This document shows, piece by piece, positions 33,641-44,486 of a DNA stretch of 64,000 bases. Each line of letters starts with the position of its first letter. Position 1 is the stretch's first letter. The notes beneath the pieces are model-generated. The model was given only the letters and a program-made list of their open reading frames with translations. It searched no databases and had not been told where the DNA came from. Source of the DNA: Bisporella sp. PMI_857 (lineage: Eukaryota > Ascomycota > Leotiomycetes > Helotiales > Helotiaceae); NCBI GenBank assembly GCA_021307315.1, contig JAJSPD010000004.1, positions 124,001-188,000 of the forward strand, in the 5' to 3' direction. Position numbers and translations under genes: made by a program.

Positions 33641-35090
33641 TCATCTTCTCCCTAGACCTGCAACCAGAGTTAGTCTCAAGGTATGGATGAGAGATTTAAA
33701 TAGGGCTTACCCCAATCTGGCTCTCCTCTCTCAGTTGCAGGTGTCTCTATTGCGTTTCTGTCGCCGAAGGGATCATTTTCATCTTCTTCTTCAGCATCTT
33801 CTTCTAGCTGCTGAACAGGTCTCAGAGGCTGTGGAGGATGATTCTCCGCCTTAGGTGGAGATATCGAAAGGCCAGCAAGTTGCCGTGCAGTATCAACTTC
33901 CTTCCCTTTGCTAGCAGACACTGCGACACATTAGCATAAGCACATATACTAGCAAGCGCCAACTCACTCTTGTATAAATGCGCTTGTAAGGCCATTTCAT
34001 CGTCGGAGTCACTATCTGCATCGATGGATTTATCCAAATCCTCAAAAGTCCTCAGGGATTCGACCAGCCTATCATTGGCATCAAGAAGAGCCCCAAGGTA
34101 TTCTTCTTTTTCGATCAATTGAATCTTTACTCCTCTGTTAGCAGTAGGAGACATTCATATAATATTTTTTACTCACATAACGCAAAATCTTTCTGCGGAG
34201 GAGTTTGCACTCTTCGAAACGGGTCACGGCCTCTTTATTCTCAGAGATTTGTTCCCGTTCACGGTTGATTAACCGCAGAGCGTTCAGGAGGTTTGTCGAT
34301 GCCATAGACGATTGAGCAATACAGTTCTGCATAACTGGCTTTTCTGCCTCATAATCGAACTTTTTGCTCTTCTTCTTTCCATCCTTTTTCTCCTTCTCCT
34401 TCTCTTTCCTGGCTCTTTTACTTGCAGCAACAGTATTTGTGGTGAAGAAAGCCGAAGGTGGATGGGAACTGCTACCTGGTTTTGATGAGGCAATCGTGGC
34501 AGGACTCGGTTTTGGCGACGTTTTTTCTTCCTTCTCTTCGTCCGCATCGAACGGGTTCTCCGTCTCGCGGACCACCTTCGATCTCTCCTGTGTGACAACC
34601 TGCTTGCGTTGGGGAAGTTGCTGGAGCATTGTTAGCCGTATTTATACGGCAGCAAACATCTACGTACCCTATGGAGTGAGGCAATATCCTTCAGACCTGA
34701 CGAGTTTTTATATTGCGCTGCCCATGATCTAAATAGCTCATTACATTTGGCTTTTACCTGGGGATCGGACAATTCTGATGTCCCGCAAACACGAAGACGT
34801 TCCAGGAGCATCTCATCAGCAAATACTCGCTGGAAACGCTCACCTCCATTTTGGATCAAGCCATCTAGGATGGTAAGTGCTCGAAGCTGGCGATGAACAT
34901 TGCCATACTTCAGTTTCTTCCGGATAGCCCGAGCAGCTTCTGCAGGACCGGTGCTTTGGAGTTTGACAATTTCGACTAGCTCGGGGATATTTCCAATATC
35001 GTCAACTTCGTAGTCCTCACTGGTGTAATTTTCGACATGAACGCTTATTGCAGAATAAGGTTTTTTCTGAAATATAGATGTCAGCCCCAT
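33641..35090 (-). CDS. lsb5: VHS/GAT-domain endosomal protein Lsb5
   Basis: Five exons on the minus strand, 35090-34668, 34620-34177, 34124-33968, 33920-33711 and 33657-33641, give 416 residues. The last exon is only 17 nt and its placement is the least certain part. Residues 1-140 form a VHS/ENTH-type superhelix (DIPNIPELVEIVKLQ-like start, LRALTILDGLIQNGGERFQ, LFRSWAAQYK). After a charged linker with NPFDADEE and a lysine-rich stretch comes a GAT domain (NLLNALRLINREREQISENKEAV, RRKILRY-IQLIEKEEYLG, LLDANDRLVESLRTFEDLDK). The tail is proline- and acid-rich, with NDPFGDRNAIETP. Yeast Lsb5 binds Las17/WASP, Sla1, Arf3 and ubiquitin at the cortex and endosomes. The same role is inferred. The acceptor at 34125 was chosen because it joins the GAT helix in frame. 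Confidence 0.88.
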
Positions 35091-36044
35091 GTTGCGATAG
35101 TCATAATGTGTGATAAAATTGAGCTGAAAGATAAGGTAGGACTATTTTCTTAAATGGTCACGACTACCGTACATGGGAAAGCAGAGGCGGGCCCTCCTTG
35201 CATTCCCTCAGGCGTGAAGATTCATACGGCAGTTGCGAATATCATCACATCAGTCACTAGCCTCCATTGCAACATGATTCGCGGCGCAAAAATGGCATCA
35301 TCAAGATAGTAAGTGCAGCATTGATTCAAAATACAAGGGAATTACTGACCGAGGAGAACATTTTGATGTCTGGCTGGTCTTATATCCCTCTGTTTAGATA
35401 CCTTATTCTGATTGATTGACTGAGATTAGACTCTTTTCTCTTGATAGGCTCACTCTGATACATCTATCTGAGCAAGGAAGGCTGCGGAAAGATATCAAGA
35501 TGCGACTAAGATGATTCTCATAGATATCATCAAAACTGTTAGACTTACCTGAAAGAAAAATATGCCGTATGGTACTCATGCAGGGTCCCTTTCTAGGCTG
35601 TAAGCGGCTGATCATGACTGACTACTAAAACACGAACCTAGATGCCGAACTCTGAAATAAAGAAGGCAAAGTGGGGTGCGGACAAAGACAAAAGAGGGGA
35701 GCTGCTTGTTAACCAAAAAGCTACTATGGCTACTAAAGCAAAGGTATCTTTCTATATCCGGCTTTAACATTCGATCAGGCAAACAGTGATGGTAGTAGGT
35801 TGGGCTCTTATGGGAGATATGATGCGGACAAGACGGGAGTGGTGGGGCTTCATGATTCACGTGGTACTATCACGTGATTATCCGAAAGTGGACTAAGGAA
35901 ATACTTAATTCAACTACCTGCTTCCCTCCTCGCGTTTATATCTCAAGATATATATGAATTAACTATATCCTTTTTATGGATATGTATACTCTGTGAGAGA
36001 CCAGAAAGATCGTAGTCTGAAGGGCGGGCTGTAGTTTGGGTGTC
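35091..36044 (+). other. Divergent intergenic region
   Basis: 954 bp between the starts of lsb5 (minus) and the 864-residue gene (plus). No gene seen. It serves as promoter for both, and includes CACGTGA-type sequence near 35858-35876. Confidence 0.5.
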
Positions 36045-38695
36045 ATGGCAAGTTATTCTTGGAACAGCGATGATTTACACAAAGTGAGCAGTAGCACGGG
36101 GAACTCGGCTTTTCAGTATGCTCTCTTATTCTGCCTAGAGTACCTTTGCCTTACTAAGTTTCTCTATTTAGCATCAACCCTCAAGTGACAGACTTTGCAA
36201 CTACATCTTTTACGCCTAACAAACAAATGATTCAGACGACTAATTCTCAGCAACGAACAGTATTTCACCAGGGACTTGACAGTGAGTCTTTGTACAATAT
36301 TCCAGAGGGCAGTTATCCGCCTGAATCTCTTGCAAGAACAGGAAAGCGGGCTCAAGCTGAAACGGGACGATCTAAACTCTTCGCCTCTGCGAGCACAAAT
36401 AAGAAGGATATCTCGCATAGTACGCAATTTGAAGCTGAGCCTCCTACAAAGAAGAGAAAAGCACCTGTGAAAAAGCGTTCTCAATATTCCAGTGTACCAA
36501 GTGCGATCCTTCCGGTCATTGGGGACCAAGAGCAAGTTAGTCATCAAGGCACCCAACTATCAATTCCCAAGTCTACCAAGCGACCCAGGAAGAAAGCCAA
36601 GGTCAACACAAGCCCAAACCCAGTATTCAAGAACCCCACAATCACTAAGCCAGTATCAATTCCCAATCAGGAACTTATAGCAGATGCTTCAAGTTCTATT
36701 TGTCTCAAAACGTACCAGGGATTCACAACAACTCAAGATATGGTCGAGCTATCTAAGACGACGATGGACAAATTCAAGAAAGTTACTTTAAGTGCAACTT
36801 CGACCGACTATCAGACACACAGTCTTTCGGCTTGCAATTTTCTGCCATTTAATAATGATTCTCAGGAGTATTCCAATCCTCCTTCATCAGACTATGGGCT
36901 CTTCCCAAGTAGTGATAGCTTCTTCCAGCAAGCCACTTGGCACGAGGGACAAACCTCAGGATTACCGGATGAACAAGTCCGCATTCCATCTTCTACTGGG
37001 GGCATTCTTGCCCGTGATGAGAATCCTTCAACCAGTAAGCCCAGCGCCGGAATAGATGAGATGAGCGTATACAAGACTACCGATCTAGCTGATGTGATGC
37101 CTGCGAAGGAAGGGACTACAACAGAAGCACTGTCGCTGCAGAATGAAATTTGTTTGGATGGAACTAGCCAAAAGGAGGGTATTTCTCAATACGAGCTCAG
37201 AAGTATGAACATCCGGAGGCAAAATTCCGATATCTCGCCGGCAGGTGAGAACATCTCTAGTCAGCCAACCATAATTTTGGATCCCAAGTTTCATAATGAA
37301 GAGGATTTTTCAAACGTGAGCGATGGAGAACTACAAGCGAAGGTTACACCTAAAGACATCCTCGGCAGCTTTAATCTCTCTGATGATTTGGATGATGATG
37401 ATTTCCTCTCATTCCCATTACAGGGTGTTGCATCACACAACCCAGAAGTCTATCAACCGCATCTACACTCCTCTTCACAACAAATGGAAATGAAAAATCT
37501 CGAACGCCCAAATATTGTCGTAATGGAGCGGGCTCGGGTTCGTGAAGAAGTGGATCTGGCCGGAGACGTTTCCCCACAATCTGTATTAGATCAGCTTCAC
37601 CTCGAATCAGAAGATGAATACCCTATGAGTGAAGGAGATGTAGAAGAGTTGCTTAATGTCACAGATCTAGGCATCAAAATCACCGGGCGTACATTTGTTG
37701 GAAGCTTTGAACCACCAGAAAGCGCTCAACAAACCTTCAATGATGAGAGGAGAGTATATGACAGTACTCTTCAACATTCTCCGCCAAAGACCCAGGACTC
37801 TTTCCAAAATAATCACACTAATGTTCCCAAACTAAAGCAAACACCTACAAAACTCTCTGATCGAGAATCACCTCCCACTCAAGAAGATACAGATTGGAAG
37901 TATGCACCTACTAATCTCACAGTTCGTTCTACTGAGATAACAATGTCGAATGCTTCATCCTCTCAAGCACTAAATATCACTGATGCATCTGCGCAAGACT
38001 CTCAAACAACACTCACCAAGCAGGGCATAGCATCACAAAAGCGTAATCTGATGGCCTCCTCCTCATCACCAGCAAAATTTAATATTTCCCCAGTCAGAAA
38101 ACCCCCAACATCCCCTACGCCATCTGCAATAGATCCTACGCTGTACGATCTCGATGACAGCCACGAATATGAACCACTTGCCCCGTTCATCCGACCTTCA
38201 TTTCCATCTCCCATCAAGGACCGAAGTCTGATAATCGGTTTGTCCGGTCAATCTTTCCTTCGTACATGTTTCCGCATCGGTGAGATGTACCAAGCAGGCA
38301 CGCAGTGTGCTTCCAAGAATCTAGATGCCGTTATTGAACTTTTCTCTCGTGTCAATTTCTCATCTCGCGAACCGTCCACTACTAAGCAGCATTTTCAGTT
38401 CATGGATTTGTGGCATGATCGTGCTCCGTATCCAAATGGCATCCTTTTCAGCTACAAGACCAGTGGGTTAGCGGAGAGTGAGAGTAAGGTATTTCTGTAT
38501 GGAGCAGAGAAAAAGATGGCAAGAGTTCTCGGGAGGTTCAAGAGAGATATGAACGGGAGCTGGGTTCTGCATATTATTAACATTCGGCAGACAGATTGGG
38601 AGGAGATCAGGTGGACGAAGAGGATTGTAAGCGGCGATGACTTGGTGAAGAAGGTAGGAAAGTCTGGACTGTTTGCCTCGTCATCAAAGTCTTGA
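36045..38695 (+). CDS. Fungal conserved hypothetical, 864 residues, with a folded C-terminal domain
   Basis: Two exons, 36045-36115 and 36172-38695. The first encodes MASYSWNSDDLHKVSSSTGN and joins in phase 2 across a 56-bp intron. Residues about 20-690 are low in complexity, rich in S, T, P, Q and acidic residues, with a basic nuclear-type stretch (PTKKRKAPVKKR) near 115. The last about 165 residues look folded and conserved in fungi: PFIRPSFPSPIKDRS, LRTCFRIGEMYQAG, VIELFSRVNFSSREPSTTKQHFQFMDLWHDRAPYP, then VLGRFKRDM, WVLHIINIRQTDWEEIRWTK. The pattern suggests a beta-rich (OB-like) domain, but I recognise no named family and give no function. Nuclear location is inferred from the basic stretch. 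Confidence 0.82.
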
Positions 38696-39012
38696 TAAGG
38701 TCGAACGAACATTTGCGGACCGAGAGCTGTGGATATGGAACCTGTTTCTTTGCTATAAACACGTTTGCAAGCCTAATTGCTACATTGACATCTAGCACAC
38801 TAATTGATACATGTCCAAGCTCTCAATCTATATCCATAGCTGAGATAGCCACTATTTCAAGAGAATTTAGCCTTAACCTAACACCATCCTCCCTGCCCAA
38901 TAACCCAAAATATGCTCTATGAGTCCAGCCACCACATTATGATCCCCAAATACATCCCCTGACACCCCCTCTCTCATCTGAGTCTACGCATGGCAAGAGC
39001 CAGTGAATAACA
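38696..39012 (+). other. Convergent intergenic stretch
   Basis: 317 bp of 3' flank for two convergent genes. Nothing else seen. Confidence 0.6.
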
Positions 39013-40035
39013 CTATACTGCTCGTCCTTTGATACGAATTTTGTCATCCTTATCGATACCTGCTACATCGGCACCTGCCTTCTTAACTACTACGAGCGAG
39101 AAAACGAAGGTCAAACAAATAATGAGCGAGAAGAGAAGCCAAAGCATCTTTGCCTTGCGGTCCCGCTGTCGATAATCTCCAGAGTGGCGGAATGTGATGC
39201 AACCTGTTAAAAAAAAAGAGTTAATGAGTTTTCACGTCAACATACCACGGTCAGAATTATTTATAAAACAAAAAAAAGGTAATATAGAGATCACATCTCA
39301 GATCCACCACTCAAACCCGCGGTCCCTATACGGCGGTCTAGCGCCAAACAACTGCTTACCCAAACCTTCTACGCATCTCCAGGGCCTTCCCACAGCACCC
39401 CAACTAATAAAAAACCATACACTAAAAAGACTTACAGTTCCCCCCCGCAGAGGTAATCGCCCTCTCCGCCGCCGGGCTAGCATCCGTAAAAGTCAAACAG
39501 CAATTCGCACCATGGTACTTCTCGGGCTCGGTCTCCTTCTCCAGCAGCAGCCGGCCAATGGCCTCCTCCAAACGCTCCACCTTGACCATAAGCTGGCTCA
39601 CCATCTCCTTGGCCTCGGACCCGGCACAAACCTCGGTCTGCGCGCCGCGCGTCGAGGCAGCTACGCCCCAGAGCTCCGCGTACTCGCTCTCGCCGGACCG
39701 CGTGGTGGTGCTCGGGATGGGCCGCGGCGTGCCGGGCGAGGAGATGGTGTGGAAGGACGGGGGCGGGGAGTTGGGGATCGAGCGGATGGACGGCGCATGG
39801 TGTTGGTGGTTGGCGTTCACGTAGTTGGTATATGAGGGGGCGACGACGGATGATGGAGCGGAATTTCCTAGGCCGGAGTTGTAGTTATAGGATGCGTTGT
39901 TTTGGAGGGCATCGAGGTTGATCACCTCTTCGTTTTGGGGAATCTTTGTGCATTTTTGGTTACTTAAACTGCTGCCTGGAGGGGTTTTGGGGAATGGGGA
40001 TGGGGATTTACAGGTTCATAGCGGCGGGTTGTCAT
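39013..40035 (-). CDS. Candidate tail-anchored membrane protein with coiled-coil segment
   Basis: Three exons on the minus strand, 40035-40012, 39943-39436 and 39203-39013, give 240 residues. The second intron is 232 bp. The N-terminus MTTRRYEP joins IPQNEEVINLDAL, followed by a disordered N-, S- and P-rich part. Residues about 100-135 form a short amphipathic helix (EMVSQLMVKVERLEEAIGRL). A single hydrophobic segment lies at about 197-217 (MLWLLFSLIICLTFVFSLVVV without signal peptide), preceded by a basic cluster (RQRDRKAK) and followed by a 23-residue tail. This is the layout of a C-tail-anchored protein facing the cytosol. No function is known. The model depends on correct choice of the distant last exon. 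Confidence 0.65.
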
Positions 40036-40812
40036 ATCGAAAGTTATTTGGGGGTGGATATATTTGCATATATCTCTAGGGATTGTACAATTTTTTTCCA
40101 GAATCTCAATTGATCATCAAAAGGTTAGAAACCTCAAGAATGAGTGAATTATGGACAGGTGATGGAGGCGGAGTTAAGTTATAATATGGAGGGGGACGTT
40201 AGGCCGAACGGCACAGCAATCGCGTAAGCCCGCTCAGCTGAAGCTTAAGTTCGCGTGGGAACCAATTGAAATGCCATGCTCAAGCATCAGCCACAAACAC
40301 ATGTGGAGACTGATCTCATTGCATCTTCATGAAGAGTCCAAGGAAGCTATTCCGTACTCCGTAGGTAATCAATTCAGTCCTGGATTGCTATGAAGATATG
40401 AAAATCGGAAAGTTCTATTCCTTGCTGAAATACTCTACATTCTAGCAAGTATCCATCCAGACACTTTCTTCTGTGAAGAAGTTTATTAAACGTCAAGACT
40501 CGGTATTCCCGAAGAAAAATTAAAAGGATTATATGAGCATGGATCTTCTCCAATGTGTACGAAAGCAGATACAAAAGACAGATAACAGAGAAGTATACAA
40601 TACTATAGAAAGAGCAAATCTAAATTGACTCCCATCCGTGCAAGTCGTGTTCTTTATTTCGAATGAGCGTCCACTAGACTATCCTATTTTCCTGACTGGA
40701 TGTCAAAGAGAGCAGGGGTTGACATTAAGTACTAACATGGGCAACTCTAGTCATAGTAGTCCATGTATAAAAGGCTCCAACCTCGAAACGATGTTTAATG
40801 GTGGCTGTTCCC
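40036..40812 (-). other. Intergenic
   Basis: 777 bp of AT-rich sequence upstream of the membrane-protein gene and downstream of the AKL crotonase. No gene seen. Confidence 0.55.
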
Positions 40813-41690
40813 TTATAATTTAGCCTTGGTAGTATTCTCCTGCCATTGCGCAACTCTCTTTTTGCCTTCATCCTGTCGTTTTTCTTCCTCTTCAACCCGC
40901 TCCTGATTCAACTTATCGTCTCCATCATGATCATCTAGATACGCCAATGTTTCTCTGAGCATCTCTTGCTTCATGACTCCAAGAATACCAGTCTTTGACT
41001 TGGTAGTCAACTTCCTCTCGTCTATAAATGCAAGTGCTTCGTTAAGGCCTCCCAAGACATCAACTATGCCTCCTTCGAGAGCTTCTTTGCCTCCAAATCT
41101 CTTGGCTTCCAGAACCAATGACCGGTATGTCTGATGGGAGAGTTTCTGTCTAAAGATGGAAGACATGGGTGCTCTTAATCCTACACCGAAATCTAATTCA
41201 TTAAGGCAAAGGAAGCCGCGCGAGGGATTGAATATGCGATAGTCGTGGTACATGGCAGTCATCAGTCCACCTGCGAAGGCATGGCCATTTAAGAGTGCAA
41301 TCGTTGGCAGTGAATACCTTTCCTCATTAGCCCTCTGCAGAAATTGGGAACTATATATACGAACGTTGCAAGTCGCTTCCACAGCGCATACAGGCTATTT
41401 GAAAAGAATCCTTTGGTCTTTAGAGCATGTTCCAAGTCCAGCCCATTGCTATAGAACTTTGGAATGCCGCTGGTGGTGATGACAACCCCTGGCGGATGTG
41501 AAAACTCAATGATGTCAAGGGCTAATAAAAAGGTGTGGCAGAAGGCAGTGACTAAACGATTATCTGGAAGCGCTGTGAATGTGAGAAGGTAGACTCCTGG
41601 TGCTGGTGTTGTACAGGTGAAGGATCCAACTGGAGAATCTCCAGCTTTTGAGGAAGAGAGAATCGGTAATGAGAAGAGTTCGGTCGCCAT
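40813..41690 (-). CDS. Crotonase-fold enoyl-CoA isomerase/hydratase with PTS1 AKL
   Basis: Two exons, 41690-41365 and 41317-40813, encode 276 residues. The 47-bp intron joins WKRLAT to YSLPTIALLNGHAFAGG. Crotonase motifs: a GVYLLTF substrate-side strand, FYSNGLDLEHAL (oxyanion loop), LNGHAFAGGLMTAMYHDYRIF, and CLNELDFGVGL, with a Glu where Eci-type isomerases carry their base. Then RSLVLEAKRFGGKEALEGGIVDVL. A long charged helix follows, and the C-terminus is TTKAKL, a good peroxisomal PTS1. It is distinct in sequence from the SKL protein at 11-12 kb, so they are different subfamilies and not recent duplicates. It is divergent from ALG2. Confidence 0.9.
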
Positions 41691-42183
41691 TTGTGATGAT
41701 GCTTGTAAGTCTTTATTATCAATGAACAGCAATTAATAAAAGGATGAAAGATTTGAAAGCGAGAATAAAAGTTAGAGCGGAGGAGGCAGGTAGAGGTGAT
41801 CCGTCACCTTAGTTCCAGCTTCGCAAGATAGTAATCAACCAAGCCTCGGCTCTCCGTCACACGAGAAAAGTTACCTTTGAATGTACAAAACCTGCAAGAT
41901 GATACAGACCCGAACAGGATTCATCCAGTGTCCCATAACAGAGCCCGAAAGGCTAGCTTTGAGAATCTTGGTGAGACGAGATATAGTTCTTGTGGTCCCA
42001 ATTTGTCGTATCTTTTGCATGCATCTCGACTTTCACATGGGGGGAAACTTCAAGTTCAGCCTTGCCCCACTTGATCTTGGCAAGGCTCGATAAGAAACTA
42101 GAACTTGCTTGGCTGATGTGAGGACGTTGTTAAATGTACACATACAACTTTCATGATTTTGAATCACCATTTTCGGCGTCATT
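41691..42183. promoter_or_regulatory. Shared divergent promoter of the AKL crotonase and ALG2
   Basis: 493 bp between opposed start codons. No clear TATA box. Regulatory use by both genes is inferred from spacing. Confidence 0.45.
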
Positions 42184-43812
42184 ATGACTGACAAGGACGA
42201 GGGCAAGAAGAAGAGCATTGTCTTCTTCCATCCCGATTTGGGCATAGGCGGCGCTGAAAGGCTGATCATCGATGCCGCCGTGGGCTTACAAAATCGTGGC
42301 CATAAGGTCGTCATCTTCACAAGTCATTGTGATCCCCAGCATTGCTTTGATGAAGCCCGAGACGGTAAGAGTAAATGCGCTTGACCATATCAAGTACTAA
42401 TTAGGTTATACAGGTACTCTCGATGTCCGGGTCCGTGGGAACAGAATCTTCCCCTCTTCCATCTTCTCACGATTCACAATTATATGCGCCATTCTGCGAC
42501 AGCTTAATCTGATACTATGGGCATACTATAGAGCGGAAATCAAGGCGCTTGAGCCCACTGCCTTTGTTGTTGACCAACTGAGCGCAGGTTTGCCAGTGTT
42601 AGGATACCTCTTCCCGGACACAAGAATATTGTTCTACTGCCATTTTCCAGACCTTCTTCTAGCACAAGGACGTGCCTCGTTTATCAAACGCGCATATAGA
42701 CTTCCTTTCGATTGGATCGAGCAATGGAGCATGAGTTTCGCAGATGCCATTGCTGTCAACTCAAGCTTTACTAAAGGCATCGTGGGGCAGGTGTGGCCTG
42801 GTCTGGTGAAGAAAAAGGATTTACAAGTTATCTATCCCTGTGTTGATACAACAGAAAAGACTTTGCCGGACGATGTTGTTGCTGCATGGCATGATCTGGG
42901 CATTTTACTTAGCATCAATCGATTCGAGAAGAAGAAAGATATTGGGCTTGCGATCAAAGCCTATGCCGGACTGGGGAAGAATGGCAGAGCTCGCACAAGA
43001 CTTGTACTTGCAGGTGAGAATTCCTACACCTCTTTTCAGTGGATCATACTAACTTCCCAGGCGGATACGATCCACGCGTGCAAGAAAATGTTGTCTACCA
43101 TCAGGAGCTTGTCACTCTTGCGGAATCCCTGAAGCTTAAGACCGCGACAACCAAAACTATTGTTACTGCTCTAAATGTGCCTGAAGATATCGATGTCCTG
43201 TTTCTCCTCTCTGTGCCAAATACGCTTAAGGATATGCTGCTCAAGAGCGCCAAACTACTGATATATACACCATCGAATGAGCATTTCGGGATTGTGCCTC
43301 TAGAGGCCATGCTTGCTGGGGTTCCCGTACTGGCAGCCAACACTGGAGGGCCACTGGAGACAGTCGTGGATGGAGAAACTGGCTGGCACTGTCCTCCTGA
43401 AAATACCGAGAAATGGACGGCTGTCATGGACAATGTGCTCTATAAGATGTCTAACAAGGAACTTCAGAAAGTCAGCAATGCTGGCAAAGAAAGAGTTAAG
43501 AGAGAGTTCTCGAACGTCAAAATGGCGGAACGGCTCGATGGAGTGATTGAAGCTATGAGCGGAGTTGAGAGGAAGAGCCTTAAAGTGATAGAGGCTGTTG
43601 TCTTGGTGACGGTTATAGTACTGGGCGATGTTGTCCTTCACTACTTAGGCAAGTACGGCGAGTCAGAAGTGGCTGCAATTGCAAGATCCTTAACACCGCC
43701 GTATCCTCTGAGCGCCATACCTTTAATATATGGTGCTTTGTATGCAGTAGCGTCGCTGGTACGATCATTTTGGGGGATAGGGCAACGGGAAGCGCTGAAG
43801 AAGAATCAGTAG
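42184..43812 (+). CDS. alg2: Alpha-1,3/1,6-mannosyltransferase Alg2
   Basis: Three exons, 42184-42364, 42414-43013 and 43061-43812, encode 510 residues. Introns of 49 and 47 bp are both phase 1, and the first has a TACTAAT branch point. GT4 glycosyltransferase features: FFHPDLGIGGAERLIIDAA (glycine-rich N-terminal loop), FYCHFPDLLLA, LSINRFEKKKDIGLAIKA, and the C-terminal EHFGIVPLEAMLAGVPVLA with the E-x7-E motif, then GGPLETVVDGETGW. A hydrophobic segment near 430-450 (VIEAVVLVTVIVLGDVVLHY) and another near the C-terminus fit membrane association. Alg2 adds the second and third mannoses to the dolichol-linked oligosaccharide on the cytosolic face of the ER. Confidence 0.97.
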
Positions 43813-44486
43813 GTCAGATGGCTTCGCAATGTATTATAGCAAACAGTCAGTCTTATTGATACCATTTTAGATAGGCATCTTTCGCTTTACGATGAAAATA
43901 AAATTCTAGACCATTTATTTCTCTGAGCAATTTTCTCCAGTGATTCAAGCTAGTCATGGATTCCGTTCTAAGTCCAAAGATCTAGACACATTTAAAAAAT
44001 GGCCTCCGCTTCACTCACGAGCATGGTCATATTCAAAGCAAAGTAGCATGACTTTTGCCGATATCCCAAAGATTTCAACCCACCGCCATGCTGTGCTCTT
44101 AAATTCTCAAATCGAAAAAACAACAAAACAAAAAAAAAAAGAGTCTGCGGTTACGTACCTTTCGACGGTCTGTTGGGAGAATCAGACTCGGAAGCAGAAG
44201 GCAAAAAACAAACATGCCGGATCACACAACTGCAAGCTCGATGGCAAAGGGACATTTCGACAATTTCATGGTGACATCGCGTCTATTTTTGGTATCTCTA
44301 GTTCCCTCCCAACACAACCGAATGCAACTAAAATGAACCCAACCAATGAATGAATGCTCCAGGCTCATGTTTTAATATATACAAGATAAATGAAGGGTGT
44401 TTATCCCCCTCCCCCCCCCTTCTGATTCCTTCCTTCTCATTTCGTAACTCCCCTAAGATATTCACATCCAGATCCTTCAAATCTCC
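43813..44486 (+). other. Convergent intergenic stretch
   Basis: 674 bp of 3' flanks with an A-rich tract near 44116-44141 and a C-run near 44408-44420. The 137-codon frame at 43940-44353 shows no features. Confidence 0.5.
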
